DNA of 64,000 nt from Kiloniella spongiae (GCF_001026905.1 NZ_LAQL01000015.1:24611-88610); one strand, 5' to 3'; counted from the first letter of the stretch, positions 1-9,637 are shown. Notes: generated by a model not told the origin, from the sequence alone. Numbers and translations: made by a program.

Positions 1-201
1 TTCCAATTTACTTTCGCTCAGGCCAATGTATGCAGCAAAGTGTTCAAGATTTGATAGCGGGGAAATAGCAACGCCCCCAATACCTAGAGATATGATTGAG
101 GAAAGGATAAGAAGTAGAAAGAGCCCTCCTAAAATGTAGTAGGACTTTTTAAGGTTTGTTTGTTGTCGCCGAATTGGTGCGGCTGTCAAGGTTTGGGCCA
201 T
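1..201 (-). CDS. hmuU: Heme ABC transporter permease HmuU, N-terminal fragment
   Basis: The first 67 codons of a gene that runs off the left edge of the window. The start codon is at 199-201. The peptide has a short basic N terminus (RRQQTNLKKS) and then a strongly hydrophobic segment at about residues 21-43, as in FecCD-type permeases, whose first helix follows a short cytoplasmic tail. It begins 7 bases after the stop of hmuT, in the same direction, which fits the usual hmuSTUV order. The expected role is the inner-membrane channel for heme. Only the N terminus is visible, so the family assignment rests mainly on context. Confidence 0.75.
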   Translation of the reverse strand, partial: MAQTLTAAPIRRQQTNLKKSYYILGGLFLLLILSSIISLGIGGVAISPLSNLEHFAAYIGLSESKLE

Positions 202-208
202 TTTTTAT

Positions 209-1108
209 TCACAGCTTTTGCTTGTTGATCTGAGACGACAGGGTCTCCACAGCGTCTATAGTTCTTGGTCCCAGCCCAAAAAGAAGCGTGCCATCCAGTG
301 TAACGATGCGACCATTCTTTACTGCAGACAGCTTTCCCAAAAGAGGATCTTTCTGGAGAGATTTGATGCCTCCGCCTATGTCGAGAGATCTCTTTGACAT
401 CAGGATATAATCGGGGTTGTTGCCAAGAATGTATTCGCTGGCCAATGGCTTGAAACTCTGTAAATCAGCAGCGATGTTTTTTGCGCCAGCATAGGTGATG
501 ATTGTATCTATAGCTGTGTTTCCTCCTGCAGTCATAGGGCCGCCGTGACCGGTATTGAGGAGGAAAAGAACAGAGGGTTTTTCGGGTAAATCTTTGACTT
601 CTGTATATTGCTTCTGAAGTTGCGTTGATATGGTTGTGCTGAGTGATTTCCCCAGTGCTTGTTTATTGGTTTGAGCGGCTATTAGATCAATGCCTGTAAC
701 AATCGATGCAGTGTTGATCAGTTCCGGTATTTCGACAACTTTGATGCCGGCGGCCTGAATGGTTTCCAATACATGTGAAGGACCAGATCCTTCCAAAGCA
801 AGGATCAAGTCAGGCTTCAGGCTCAAAAGGCCTTCTGCAGAAAGTTGTCGCATATATCCGACTTTAGGCAGAGCGAGAACATCCGCAGGATACTTGCTGG
901 TTGTATCTGTCGCGACAATTTTGTCTCCTGCTTCAAGTGCGTAGACGATTTCTGTAACCGGACCACCAAGTGTAATGATCCGGTTCGCATCTGCCTTTGT
1001 CTGAGTGCTGCTCATAGCGATCAGGAGACAAATCAGAAATGCCACTATCGTTTTATAAGACCTTGGTAGGTACGCAGGGTTAAAGGACATGGGGGTATCT
1101 CTATCCAT
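209..1108 (-). CDS. hmuT: Heme ABC transporter periplasmic binding protein HmuT
   Basis: A 299-residue periplasmic binding protein of the TroA/BtuF-like fold that carries heme from the outer-membrane receptor to the HmuUV importer. A signal peptide spans about residues 1-39, with a hydrophobic core near 20-33 and an Ala-X-Ala-like end (TKA). The mature part starts with the typical RIITLGGPVTEIVYALEAGD-type segment and contains the two lobes of a Fe/B12-binding protein (PDLILAL, then PDYILMS in the second lobe). A second ATG at 1090 would shorten the N terminus by six residues and still leave a signal peptide; neither start has a strong ribosome site. It sits 19 bases after hmuS and 7 before hmuU. 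Confidence 0.9.
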   Translation of the reverse strand: MDRDTPMSFNPAYLPRSYKTIVAFLICLLIAMSSTQTKADANRIITLGGPVTEIVYALEAGDKIVATDTTSKYPADVLALPKVGYMRQLSAEGLLSLKPDLILALEGSGPSHVLETIQAAGIKVVEIPELINTASIVTGIDLIAAQTNKQALGKSLSTTISTQLQKQYTEVKDLPEKPSVLFLLNTGHGGPMTAGGNTAIDTIITYAGAKNIAADLQSFKPLASEYILGNNPDYILMSKRSLDIGGGIKSLQKDPLLGKLSAVKNGRIVTLDGTLLFGLGPRTIDAVETLSSQINKQKL

Positions 1109-1127
1109 TTTTGCTGTTTTCTACCAA

Positions 1128-2204
1128 CTATTCTGCTGCTGCTGAAACTGTTGTGTGGCGTTCAAGACTTTCGATCATATTTTGCCAGGCAGTGTTTTCT
1201 GGCTGACCCATTTCGCGTTCTCCGCATAGCAGGGCGAAACTTTCTTGTTTGTCATTGAAAATTTCGAGAGTGGTTATAATGCCGTCCTTGGTTGGCTTTC
1301 TGACGAGCCAGATTTCTGCAATATGGTCTTGTCTAAGGTGCAGATTAAAACCGGGATCAAGGATGTTGATCCAAGGTCCCATTTCTTTAACTTTTTCAAT
1401 ATGGCCTGTGTGGATTTGAATGCAGCCTTTATTGCCGACAAAAACCATGACGGAAATTTTGTTGGCAACGGATTGTTCCAGCACTTCTTGCAAGGCAGCA
1501 GGAGTTAGTTTTTCGGCGAATTCTTTGCCAATCAATCTGAAGCTCTGGTGGCGATCGCAGTTGTGTTTTCTTAGCAGACCGTGGAACTGGTGCACGTCCT
1601 TGAGTGCTGCCCATCCGCCTTTCAAAGCTTCAAGATCAATTGTATCATCTGCAACCGGGGCATCAGCTTGGTCGTAACTTTCCAGCTGAAGTTCAGAAGA
1701 TTGTTCCGTTGCCTTATAGCGATTAATAAGTGTTTCATAAGCATCTGAATGAGAATTCTCTGTCAGAAAGATTTTGTGAATTGCCGTACCTTCATGATCA
1801 AAGAACTGGAAGCTTCTTCGCTTACCTTTGCTGGTCTTTGTTGTGATTGCAAAACCAAATGCCCATTTTGTCAAAAATAACCTGAGATCAATTTCGCGGT
1901 TCAAGACGATACCCATAGGCCCTTTCGCACTTATTTTATCAAAGAAGCCAACCTTCTCATGTACAGCATGTTCATTGCGGGTAATGATTTTTACTTCTCC
2001 AAGAGAACCGAGTTCTTGAATAAGCTGTCCCCATTCGGCTTCAAGACGGATGACGTTATCACCAACACCAGCAGCAACAAGTTGCCCCTCTGTAATATTC
2101 ATCGCGCGGGCAATGTCACGAGTATAACCTTTTGCTGTTCCGGCGCTTAGGTCTTTCCATGCTTCTAATGGTGTTCTGTATTTAACGGATGGAGTGGTGT
2201 GCAT
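1128..2204 (-). CDS. hmuS: Heme-degrading/heme-trafficking factor HmuS (HemS/ChuS family)
   Basis: A cytoplasmic heme-binding protein of about 358 residues, the usual size of the HemS/ChuS/ShuS family, which is built of two related halves and takes heme from the importer; some members open the porphyrin ring. The motif KDVHQFHGLLRKHN at about residues 202-215 matches the segment that carries the axial heme histidine in ChuS-like proteins. I chose the ATG at 2204 because AGGAG (2212-2216) lies 7 bases before it but only one base before the ATG at 2210. It is read with tonB upstream (27-base gap) and hmuT downstream. Confidence 0.9.
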   Translation of the reverse strand: MHTTPSVKYRTPLEAWKDLSAGTAKGYTRDIARAMNITEGQLVAAGVGDNVIRLEAEWGQLIQELGSLGEVKIITRNEHAVHEKVGFFDKISAKGPMGIVLNREIDLRLFLTKWAFGFAITTKTSKGKRRSFQFFDHEGTAIHKIFLTENSHSDAYETLINRYKATEQSSELQLESYDQADAPVADDTIDLEALKGGWAALKDVHQFHGLLRKHNCDRHQSFRLIGKEFAEKLTPAALQEVLEQSVANKISVMVFVGNKGCIQIHTGHIEKVKEMGPWINILDPGFNLHLRQDHIAEIWLVRKPTKDGIITTLEIFNDKQESFALLCGEREMGQPENTAWQNMIESLERHTTVSAAAE

Positions 2205-2231
2205 GATCATGCTCCTGAATTCGTAATCTTG

Positions 2232-3299
2232 TTATCTAATAGAAAAATCAATAGGAAACTCGACCCATGAGGCCGTCGTAATACCACCTTGACGCGCTGG
2301 GATGAAACGCCATTCGCGCATGGCTTTTTGTGCTGCTTTGTCGAGTAATCGATGGCCGGATGAACGCCAGATGTGAATTTCCTGAACGATACCGCTTCGA
2401 TCTATTTTTGCTCTGAGCACAACGTTGCCTTGCAACTTCTTGCGCTTCGCCCGTTGCGGATACTCTGGCGGGCGCGGTGGGCGCGAAAAAGACGGTTGTG
2501 TGAGCAGGGGTAAATCATTGTACGTAAGCGAAGCGATTTGATTGTTGGACAGTCGCTTTTGGCCCTGGCCTGCCTGGTTCAAGCCTTGTTCGTTCAAAGA
2601 GCTGGATTGACTCTTGGTCTTGTTTTGCACCTCACCCGCTGTTGCTATATTTGCCTGTTGTATCTGGGTATGTTTTTTCGTTGGTTTTGTTGTTACTGGA
2701 GCCGTTGGCGAAGGGGGAGGAGTGACTTCAGGCGGGGCACTTGATTTCGTTGTGTTATCAGACTTTGTCGGGAGATGTGGTTTTCCGGGAGTCTTTATAG
2801 GCGTTCCCTGTGCTGCAACTTTCAAAGGAACCTTAGGCTTGGGTTTTGGTTTCGGTGGAATAACAGCTTTAACCCGCACGACTTTTGGCGGTGTAGGCGG
2901 GTTGTCCTGTGCAATCTTCTCTTCCGAAGGTGTCTCTGTTTTCGGAAGAAGTTCTGTTAGAGCAAGTTCTTCTGGGGAAATTGTTTTGGACTGTTCTTTT
3001 ATCTCTATAATCGGTTGTGGCTGTTCAGTACTATTTGTAACTGGCACGTCCAACTTTGTATCAGGAACTATAGCGGGATGGAGTGTTGCTCTTTGTTCTA
3101 TAGGAGAGGATGAAGGATTTTGAAAGCTAACTGTCGCCAAAGAAACAGAGCGTTGATCGTTTGAGTTTATCGCCAGATTCCTCGATGACGTTGCCGAAGC
3201 AGGGGGCAGGATTTTTCCGGACCAAAACAGTCCGCCCAGATGCAGGGCAAGTGCAACTGTACAACTGATGGTCCACCTAATCACTGCTATCCCCTGCAT
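2232..3299 (-). CDS. tonB: TonB-family energy transducer dedicated to heme uptake
   Basis: A 355-residue inner-membrane protein that passes proton-motive energy to an outer-membrane receptor. One N-terminal membrane helix (about residues 7-27) precedes a long periplasmic linker rich in Pro, Lys, Ser and Thr, including a PPKPKPKPK run near residue 150. The C-terminal TonB fold (about 268-355) shows YPQRAKRKKLQGNVVLRAKI, SSGHRLLDKAA and MREWRFIPA. It starts 11 bases after the receptor gene, so it most likely serves HmuR. ExbB and ExbD are not in the window and must come from elsewhere, possibly just beyond hmuU. The Pro/Lys linker is biased, so antisense frames across it are meaningless. Confidence 0.9.
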   Translation of the reverse strand: MQGIAVIRWTISCTVALALHLGGLFWSGKILPPASATSSRNLAINSNDQRSVSLATVSFQNPSSSPIEQRATLHPAIVPDTKLDVPVTNSTEQPQPIIEIKEQSKTISPEELALTELLPKTETPSEEKIAQDNPPTPPKVVRVKAVIPPKPKPKPKVPLKVAAQGTPIKTPGKPHLPTKSDNTTKSSAPPEVTPPPSPTAPVTTKPTKKHTQIQQANIATAGEVQNKTKSQSSSLNEQGLNQAGQGQKRLSNNQIASLTYNDLPLLTQPSFSRPPRPPEYPQRAKRKKLQGNVVLRAKIDRSGIVQEIHIWRSSGHRLLDKAAQKAMREWRFIPARQGGITTASWVEFPIDFSIR

Positions 3300-3310
3300 G
3301 ACACTCTTCC

Positions 3311-5362
3311 CTAGAATTTCAAGCTTGCTGTAACTTTGAAGTTACGCCCGGGTTCATCCAGAACGGCGGCTCCGCGCCGATAATTTTTATCGAGAATATT
3401 ATCGATACCTGCGTTGATTCTTAGCCCCGGAACATAGTCGTTGGCATCCCAGGTACTGAAGACATCAAAGGTGGCATAGCCGTCGATTTCATCACTTCCA
3501 TTGGGTACGCGCTCTTGATCGCGAACAGCAAGGACACGACCACCAAGATCAAGGCCGATGTCCTGGAAATGATAACCCAGCATTAAGGCTGCCTTGTCTC
3601 CAGCAATACCGGATAGCGGTTCCGAAGTGTCCGAATTCTTACCACGAATTCTCGAGCCACTAAGCGACCCGTAAACGGTTGGTGTTTCATAGTGAATTTC
3701 GGCTTCGAAACCTTGTATTCTTGCTTTTGTTACGTTGCTGCTTGTTGTGGTTCCGCCAGCAACATCAACATCAAGTTCGATAAAATCATCTACGTTATTT
3801 CTAAAGTATGAAACTTTGGCCCGTAGTGCATCGTCGCTACGGAAAAGACCGTCATGTTTAATGTTTGCTCCAACTTCCCATGTTTTTGCCGTTTCAGGTT
3901 TTAAGTTAGGGTTTGCAACAAAGAAGTTATTTGGAATAGGTCCGCCGCCAGGAAAGTGTAATCCTGAAGCGTAGGTTTCACCTAACGAGGGAGCTCTAAA
4001 AGCTTCTGCGTAACTCACGTATGGCTGCAAGAATGGCAATACTTGATAACTGACAGCAAAGCGGGGAGAGGTTGATGTCTCGTCTGAATCTTGTTGTCCG
4101 TCGGCTTCGAGAGAATAGGAGTCATACCTAAGACCAGCCGTTAGTTCGAGATCTTCGAAAAGGGTTAGAGTATTATCTAGGTAAACACCGTAGATGTTTC
4201 GCTCAGCATCAGGATATCCGCCAATATCTGCGCCATTACTTTCGCCCTCTTGCGTGTCGTGGAAGATCTCTCCGCCAATAGTTACGGCTAACTGAGCGTT
4301 GTCATGAAAGTCTAGATGGGATGTGTTGAAACCTTCTAAACCCAATGTTTCCAAGGTTCGTTCTTGGTGGCGTCCGTCTGAAATTCTAACTTCATCAATG
4401 TCTGTGACGTCGTAATAAGCTTTAATAGAGCTATCAAACCACTGATTGTCTGGATTGTCGTAACTGTAATCTAAAACAAAGCTGTCTTCTTTACTTTCGC
4501 GTTCGACAATTGAAGAGGTGCTTAATCCATCGGGTGTGGCGGGAAGATTATGATCGTCACGATATAGTCTGTATGAAAGACCGATACGATGGAAGTCGGT
4601 AATATCAATGCCGCCTTTGATGAGACCTGAAACCAAATCATCATCTGTATAGGCTCTTTTTTTGCCATCGCCTGCATCATAGTCGTCGGTTTTCCGTCGC
4701 GTCACGCTCGCCATGAGGTCAATATTCTCTAGTGGACGAGCGTAACCTGTTATGTTGCCATGGACGCCATTATCCACTGTACTAAAGCCAGTTGAGATTT
4801 GGGCACCATATTTCTCGCCAGCTTCCAGAAAGTCGTCAGCACTTTTTGTTTCGAAGGCAACAACGCCCCCTAATGCTCCTGTTCCATGGATTGTTGATGC
4901 TGGTCCACGAAGAACTTCGACCTGTTTTAGTAAGGCTGGATCAATAAACAAACCACCTTTATGACCAGAGTTAAAATTTTGACGAGCCCCATCGATGCGT
5001 GTGACAACCCGTTGCCCACCTAGACCACGTATGGATGGTTTTATAACGGTATTTCGTGTGCCGCCTTCTAATTCGACACTTGGTAAATCCTTAAGGAGGT
5101 CGTGCACGGTTTCAGCTTGGCGACGCTCAATCTCTTCTTCTGTGACAATTGAGATTGAGGCCGGACTGTCGATGGCAAGTTTTTCATCACGCGAAGCAGT
5201 TACAGAAATCGTATCAAAGGTAAATACTGGCTGCTGATCCGTGACAGTCGTTTCCGTATTGTCACTGTTCGCAGAAGTATTATCTTGAGCCTTTAGGGGC
5301 GTAGATAGAAGAGTCAGAGCCGCGCTTGCAAGCAAGAGCCCTTTGTAAGAAATATATTGCAC
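3311..5362 (-). CDS. hmuR: TonB-dependent heme receptor HmuR
   Basis: A 683-residue outer-membrane beta-barrel that binds heme or heme proteins. It has a signal peptide (about residues 1-25, ending LKA), a TonB-box-like stretch FDTISVTAS near 49-57, and a plug domain with IRGLGGQRVVTRIDG and LRGPAST. The barrel carries the FRAP (455-458) and NPNL (484-487) motifs typical of heme receptors, with His469 between them; His134 in NSGHKGGLF is a second ligand candidate, as in Yersinia HemR. It ends in Phe, as barrel proteins do. The GTG start at 5362 follows an in-frame TGA by one codon, which fixes the N terminus. It follows hemP after a 131-base leader. Confidence 0.95.
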   Translation of the reverse strand: MQYISYKGLLLASAALTLLSTPLKAQDNTSANSDNTETTVTDQQPVFTFDTISVTASRDEKLAIDSPASISIVTEEEIERRQAETVHDLLKDLPSVELEGGTRNTVIKPSIRGLGGQRVVTRIDGARQNFNSGHKGGLFIDPALLKQVEVLRGPASTIHGTGALGGVVAFETKSADDFLEAGEKYGAQISTGFSTVDNGVHGNITGYARPLENIDLMASVTRRKTDDYDAGDGKKRAYTDDDLVSGLIKGGIDITDFHRIGLSYRLYRDDHNLPATPDGLSTSSIVERESKEDSFVLDYSYDNPDNQWFDSSIKAYYDVTDIDEVRISDGRHQERTLETLGLEGFNTSHLDFHDNAQLAVTIGGEIFHDTQEGESNGADIGGYPDAERNIYGVYLDNTLTLFEDLELTAGLRYDSYSLEADGQQDSDETSTSPRFAVSYQVLPFLQPYVSYAEAFRAPSLGETYASGLHFPGGGPIPNNFFVANPNLKPETAKTWEVGANIKHDGLFRSDDALRAKVSYFRNNVDDFIELDVDVAGGTTTSSNVTKARIQGFEAEIHYETPTVYGSLSGSRIRGKNSDTSEPLSGIAGDKAALMLGYHFQDIGLDLGGRVLAVRDQERVPNGSDEIDGYATFDVFSTWDANDYVPGLRINAGIDNILDKNYRRGAAVLDEPGRNFKVTASLKF

Positions 5363-5413
5363 GGATCACGCACCTTATCAAAAAACCAAACCGGGGAATG
5401 TTGCAGTAACATT

Positions 5414-5465
5414 GCTGGCTGGCTGGCTTGATATGTCTTTCAGACAAGGTGGCGAGCTGGCTGGC
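5414..5465. repeat. Short CTGGC tandem repeats in the hemP-hmuR leader
   Basis: GCTGGCTGGCTGGC at 5414-5427 and GCTGGCTGGC at 5456-5465 are in the 131-base gap between hemP and hmuR. They read as repeated GCCAGC in the transcribed sense. No terminator is seen. The role is unknown; it could be slippage-prone sequence or part of an mRNA fold ahead of hmuR. Confidence 0.5.
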
Positions 5466-5493
5466 GATCTCTCTTTGCACCCGAGAGACGAGA

Positions 5494-5682
5494 TTATTTC
5501 GTAAGTATCAGTTTGTTGTTTGAAGTAATGCGAAGACGGTAATCGCTACCTTGGTATTCAATGACAATTTCTCTGGTATTTTGCATCAAAGTTTCTGCTG
5601 AAACCCGTGGCATTTGACCAGAGCGATTGCTCGCATCATCCATGGAGTCTTGCGTATTTTTTAAGTTGTCAGGCACTATCAT
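5494..5682 (-). CDS. hemP: Hemin uptake protein HemP
   Basis: A 62-residue small protein whose C-terminal half matches the HemP family: REIVIEYQGSDYRLRITSNNKLILTK, with the conserved YxLR and KLILTK end. HemP proteins are encoded ahead of heme receptor operons in many proteobacteria and are needed for their full expression or for heme use. The N-terminal half is polar and unconserved. It is the first gene of the heme operon, about 20 bases from the predicted transcription start, and is directly controlled by the promoter with Fur-like boxes described at 5692-5761. Confidence 0.9.
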   Translation of the reverse strand: MIVPDNLKNTQDSMDDASNRSGQMPRVSAETLMQNTREIVIEYQGSDYRLRITSNNKLILTK

Positions 5683-5691
5683 TAAAACCGA

Positions 5692-5761
5692 TACTGAAAA
5701 TCATTCGCAACTAATAGTGCTGTGATTGATAAGTGTCAAGTGTGTTTGCGAATCATTCTTA
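5692..5761 (-). promoter_or_regulatory. hemP promoter with two Fur-like boxes
   Basis: On the minus strand, TTGACA (5734-5739) and TATTAG (5711-5716) are 17 bases apart, a near-consensus housekeeping promoter, with a start expected near 5704. One Fur-like box (5692-5711, read on the minus strand as TTGCGAATGATTTTCAGTA) covers the start site. A second (5746-5761, TTGCGAATCATTCTTA on the plus strand) lies just upstream of the -35. The two share the core TTGCGAAT in opposite orientation. Repression by Fur under iron-replete conditions is the simplest reading; another iron regulator such as Irr cannot be excluded. Confidence 0.7.
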
Positions 5762-5766
5762 AAAAT

Positions 5767-5798
5767 AACCCCGCAAGCTTGATGTAAGCTGCGGGGTT
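5767..5798 (-). terminator. Intrinsic terminator after cobT
   Basis: AACCCCGC...GCGGGGTT arms, with AGCTT/AAGCT inside, form a strong hairpin. On the minus strand it is followed by ATTTTTAAG, so it ends the cobS-cobT transcript before the hemP promoter. Confidence 0.8.
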
Positions 5799-5830
5799 AA
5801 AGAAACAAATTTGAACGAGTGATGAAAGGC

Positions 5831-7681
5831 TTAGCGTTTCATGTTTTCCAAAGGGTTGTCTTTTCCTCTTGGACTTTCAGCAAACAGTTCTGCCAGTTTT
5901 TCCATCATGATGCCACCGAGCTGCTCTGCGTCACTGATTGTGACAGCGCGCTTGTAGTACCGGGTGACATCATGCCCAATACCAATGGCAAGAAGTTCAA
6001 CTGGCGATCGCTTTTCGATGAGATCAATGGCTTCACGTAAATGATCTTCCAGATAACTGCCACTGTTTACGGATAGTGTCGAATCATCCACTGGGGCGCC
6101 ATCGGAAATAACCATAAGAATGCGCCTGTGCTCTGTTCTGGCGAGTAAACGACTGTGAGCCCACAACAGTGCTTCACCATCAATGTTTTCCTTCAGGATA
6201 CCTTCGCGCAGCATCAAACCGAGGTTTTTTCTGGCGCGGCGCATCGGGGCATCAGCTTTTTTGTAAATGATATGTCGAAGATCGTTTAAACGGCCTGGAC
6301 TACCGGGTTTTCCTTGCTCAATCCAACGCTCACGAGATTGTCCGCCTTTCCACATTTTTGTGGTAAAGCCCAAGATTTCGACTTTAACACCGCAACGTTC
6401 CAGTGTTCTGGCCAGAATATCAGCACTCATTGCAGCAATGGTGATAGGACGACCACGCATGGAACCGGAATTGTCGATGAGCAGCGTTACAACAGTGTCT
6501 TTAAACTCGGTGTCGCTTTCCTGTTTAAAGCTAAGGGAATGCATGGGGTTTGTTACAACGCGGGTCAAGCGTGCCGTATCTAGCAAACCTTCTTCCAGAT
6601 TAAATTCCCAGTTCCTTGTTTGCTGAGCCATCAAACGTCGTTGCAAACGGTTCGCCAGTTTGGATATAACACCCTGAAGATGGGAGAGCTGTTTATCTAA
6701 CAGTTCCCTGAGGCGGGATAATTCTTCATCTTCACACAGATCCTGTGCTTCGATAATTTCGTCGAACTGTGTCGTGAAAGATGTATAGCCGTGAACAGCG
6801 GAAAAATTATGGTTTGAGTCAAATTCTGGTTGTTGGTCGGGAGAACCAGCTGAATCTTGTCCTTGCCCGTCCATTTGTTGCCCGTCGCTTTCACCACCGT
6901 CATCAGGTGCTCCTTCGGCATCACCCTGGTCGCTACTTTCGGCTTCCATGGGCGCTGATTGTTCCGAGGTCTGTTGCTGATCCTGATCTTCAGATGTATC
7001 GTCTAGCTGATCTTGGTCGTCTTGTTCTTCCGTTTCTGATTCTTCACTATCTTCGACATCAAAATCCAATTGACCGAGAAGATCTTGTAACGCTCGTGCA
7101 AACTGCGCCTGATCTGTGACGTGCTCACCTAAGCCATCAAGAGTCTCGAAAATTTCCTGACTGAGGTTGGGGCGCCAGATTTCAGCTATTTTGGCAGATG
7201 TTTTCTCTAGACCTCTACCTGTCAGGGCTTCACGGGCCAACACAGCCATAGCTTCGTTCAGGGGAACATCATCTGAAGTAACAGCGTTCCCGTATCCCAT
7301 CTGATCAAGAATGTCTTCGTGAAGGGCCTCGAGGTTTTGGGCAACACCTTCCATACGTGACATGCCAAGAGCCTCGCAGCGTGCCTGTTCGACGGAATCA
7401 AAGATAGCTGCAGCCTGACTATCAGACGGTTTCAATTTTTGGTGGGTTTTTGCATCGTGATATCGTAGGCGAAGTGATGTTGAATCTGCACGCCCGCGTA
7501 TACGCTGTACATCGTTAGCGGGTAAATCTTTCGCAGGTATGGGAAGCCTCAACTCATCACCATTCAAGCCGCGACCATTGGCGGAGAAAACGACACTGAG
7601 GTCACTTTTCTTTGCCATAGCCCTGACTGTGGAAGATGTGGCGCGCTTAAATTGTTCTAAAGGCGTTTCAGCTTTACTCAT
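5831..7681 (-). CDS. cobT: Cobaltochelatase subunit CobT
   Basis: A 616-residue subunit of the aerobic cobaltochelatase CobNST, which inserts cobalt into hydrogenobyrinate a,c-diamide in cobalamin synthesis. The N-terminal region ([21 protein letters not shown]) is typical of CobT. The middle (about residues 205-285) is a very acidic Asp/Glu/Gln-rich linker. The C-terminal von Willebrand A domain carries the metal-site motif DNSGSMRG near residue 400 and [10 protein letters not shown] later. It follows cobS by 31 bases; the two encode the AAA+ motor complex. The large CobN subunit is not in the window. Confidence 0.95.
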   Translation of the reverse strand: MSKAETPLEQFKRATSSTVRAMAKKSDLSVVFSANGRGLNGDELRLPIPAKDLPANDVQRIRGRADSTSLRLRYHDAKTHQKLKPSDSQAAAIFDSVEQARCEALGMSRMEGVAQNLEALHEDILDQMGYGNAVTSDDVPLNEAMAVLAREALTGRGLEKTSAKIAEIWRPNLSQEIFETLDGLGEHVTDQAQFARALQDLLGQLDFDVEDSEESETEEQDDQDQLDDTSEDQDQQQTSEQSAPMEAESSDQGDAEGAPDDGGESDGQQMDGQGQDSAGSPDQQPEFDSNHNFSAVHGYTSFTTQFDEIIEAQDLCEDEELSRLRELLDKQLSHLQGVISKLANRLQRRLMAQQTRNWEFNLEEGLLDTARLTRVVTNPMHSLSFKQESDTEFKDTVVTLLIDNSGSMRGRPITIAAMSADILARTLERCGVKVEILGFTTKMWKGGQSRERWIEQGKPGSPGRLNDLRHIIYKKADAPMRRARKNLGLMLREGILKENIDGEALLWAHSRLLARTEHRRILMVISDGAPVDDSTLSVNSGSYLEDHLREAIDLIEKRSPVELLAIGIGHDVTRYYKRAVTISDAEQLGGIMMEKLAELFAESPRGKDNPLENMKR

Positions 7682-7712
7682 ACCTGCTACTTACCGTCTT
7701 GGTCCTCGTCGG

Positions 7713-8720
7713 TTACGACGAAGATCTTTCACTGCCATCTACTAACTCGCGTCCAAAGCATCTTTGGAAGTATTCAGCCACGAGTGGTCGTTCCATTTCA
7801 TCACACTTGTTCAGGAAGGTGAGGCGGAAAGCAAAATCAATATTATCAAAGATCTTGGCATTCTCGGCCCATGACAGAACAGTACGCGGGCTCATAAGGG
7901 TAGAAATATCGCCATTGATAAAGCCGCTCCGGGTTAGATCAGCCAAAGAGACCATGTTTGCGATGAGATCACGATCTTCTTCTGTGTCATATTCCGGATG
8001 TTTAGCCAGAACGATATTCATTTCATCTTTGTGCGGAAGATAATTCAGAGTGGAAACGATGTTCCATCTATCCATCTGACCTTGGTTGAGCTGCTGCGTG
8101 CCGTGGTAGAGGCCCGTTGTATCACCCAGACCAACGGTATTGGCGGTTGAAAACAGTCTGAATGATGAATGAGGGGTAATGACACGATTCTGATCAAGAA
8201 GGGTCAGACGTCCTTCGACCTCTAGAATACGCTGAATAACAAACATGACATCGGGACGACCAGCATCATATTCATCAAAAACCAGAGCAACGGGGCGCTG
8301 TAATGCCCAAGGCATCAAGCCTTCGCGAAATTCGGTGACCTGCTTGCCTTCTTTCAGGACAATGGCGTCTTTACCAACAAGATCAATACGGCTTATGTGA
8401 CTATCCAGGTTTACGCGAATACAGGGCCAGTTCAGGCGGGATGCAACCTGTTCAATATGGGTTGATTTACCTGTTCCGTGATAGCCTTGAATCATCACAC
8501 GACGATTAAAGGCAAACCCCGCGAGGAGTGCCAGTGTTGTATCTTGATCAAACTGGTAGGTTGGATCTTCTTCTGGAACGTATTCGTTACGTGTACTGAA
8601 TGCAGGTACCTGCATATCACTGTCTATGCCAAAAGCTTCGCGTGCTGAAACTGTTGTATCGGGGCCGCCCATGATCATTTCGCCATGGCCAATTACTTTA
8701 GAGGACATCGTCGCATCCAT
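7713..8720 (-). CDS. cobS: Cobaltochelatase AAA+ subunit CobS
   Basis: A 335-residue AAA+ ATPase that works with CobT to drive cobalt insertion by CobN. Walker A is GYHGTGKST (79-87), Walker B is [11 protein letters not shown] (about 144-154), and the MoxR/CobS-like segment [16 protein letters not shown] lies between. Length matches the family. It lies between a J-domain protein and cobT, all on the minus strand, an arrangement repeated across alphaproteobacteria. A second ATG at 8708 is an alternative start; neither has a clear ribosome site. Confidence 0.95.
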   Translation of the reverse strand: MDATMSSKVIGHGEMIMGGPDTTVSAREAFGIDSDMQVPAFSTRNEYVPEEDPTYQFDQDTTLALLAGFAFNRRVMIQGYHGTGKSTHIEQVASRLNWPCIRVNLDSHISRIDLVGKDAIVLKEGKQVTEFREGLMPWALQRPVALVFDEYDAGRPDVMFVIQRILEVEGRLTLLDQNRVITPHSSFRLFSTANTVGLGDTTGLYHGTQQLNQGQMDRWNIVSTLNYLPHKDEMNIVLAKHPEYDTEEDRDLIANMVSLADLTRSGFINGDISTLMSPRTVLSWAENAKIFDNIDFAFRLTFLNKCDEMERPLVAEYFQRCFGRELVDGSERSSS

Positions 8721-8757
8721 ACTGCTGTTAGGGTGTTATTATTTCTCGGACGTTACA

Positions 8758-9363
8758 CTAGGACGTCAGATCGGTTTCTTGAAGTGTTTCTTTTATAAAA
8801 ATGCTGTTTTTTAAAAGGCTATAGGCCTGATTGACCTTTTTGAGCCGATCTTCTGCTCCTTTTGCGCCACCATTAGTGTCCGGGTGTAGTTCTTTTGCCA
8901 GTGCCAGATAGCATTTCTTGATTTGTTTTAAGGATTCTATTGTTTCGAGTCCCAATACACGAAGCGCTTTTCGTTCTTCTTCAGGCATAAATTTTTGGGT
9001 CTGTTCTGAGTGCTTGTTCTCATGCCCGGTAAAAGATCGCCATGCTTTACCTAAATCATCCAATTTTTTTGCATAATTTTCTTTACCCGCGCCGTTCAAC
9101 GGCCAGGTTGGTTTTCCCCAGACAGCATCCTGCCGTCGCAATCGATCAACATCAGTGACGTCCATATCCTTACAATAGTTCCAGGCTGTGTTGTATTTCC
9201 GGACGTGGTCGAGACAAAACCAATAGTAGCTGTTTAATTTAATCCTGGATTTTGGCGCTCGATATTCCCCGGCATTCTCACATCCTTCGGCCTCGCAGCA
9301 GTTTTTCATTTCTGCCGGGTCCCAAGGTGTTTGTAGTGAAGCATCGTGCATTGATTTTTTCAT
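8758..9363 (-). CDS. J-domain (DnaJ-like) protein upstream of cobS
   Basis: A 201-residue protein with a C-terminal J domain (about residues 132-190) carrying the HPD motif at 160-162 (KELHPDTNGG), which stimulates Hsp70 ATPase activity. The N-terminal half holds a cysteine cluster (CCEAEGC near 22-28, then FCLDHV near 49-54), which looks like a small zinc-binding site, and a WNYCKDM segment. It lacks the Gly/Phe and zinc-finger regions of DnaJ itself. It is divergent from bolA and lies 37 bases ahead of cobS. A role in assembling the chelatase is possible from position only; the client is unknown. Confidence 0.85.
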   Translation of the reverse strand: MKKSMHDASLQTPWDPAEMKNCCEAEGCENAGEYRAPKSRIKLNSYYWFCLDHVRKYNTAWNYCKDMDVTDVDRLRRQDAVWGKPTWPLNGAGKENYAKKLDDLGKAWRSFTGHENKHSEQTQKFMPEEERKALRVLGLETIESLKQIKKCYLALAKELHPDTNGGAKGAEDRLKKVNQAYSLLKNSIFIKETLQETDLTS

Positions 9364-9637
9364 ACCGGAATTATGGTGTTTATTACGTCCTGATACAAGT
9401 ACCAGCCTTATGAAATAATTAAGACCAAAGGCTTTGTATGCTTATATTCTATCGTGGAGTGATGATTAGAAATGGCCTTGTTCGACTGGGGGACAGCAGA
9501 AAATTGTGGCGTGAAATTATCGTGAATTAACGTCATTTTAAAGGTAATTTTCTAAATTACATTGAAAATGTTGTGTATTGATAGGTACTATACTGGCATT
9601 ATCAAGTTGATATCTATGGGTAATAGGGTGCAGTACC

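Noticed and set aside
2614..3123. A 169-codon open frame on the plus strand opposite tonB
   Set aside because: It mirrors the Pro/Lys/Thr-rich linker of tonB, so its Gly/Phe/Val composition is a shadow of biased coding sequence; it has no ribosome site or family features.
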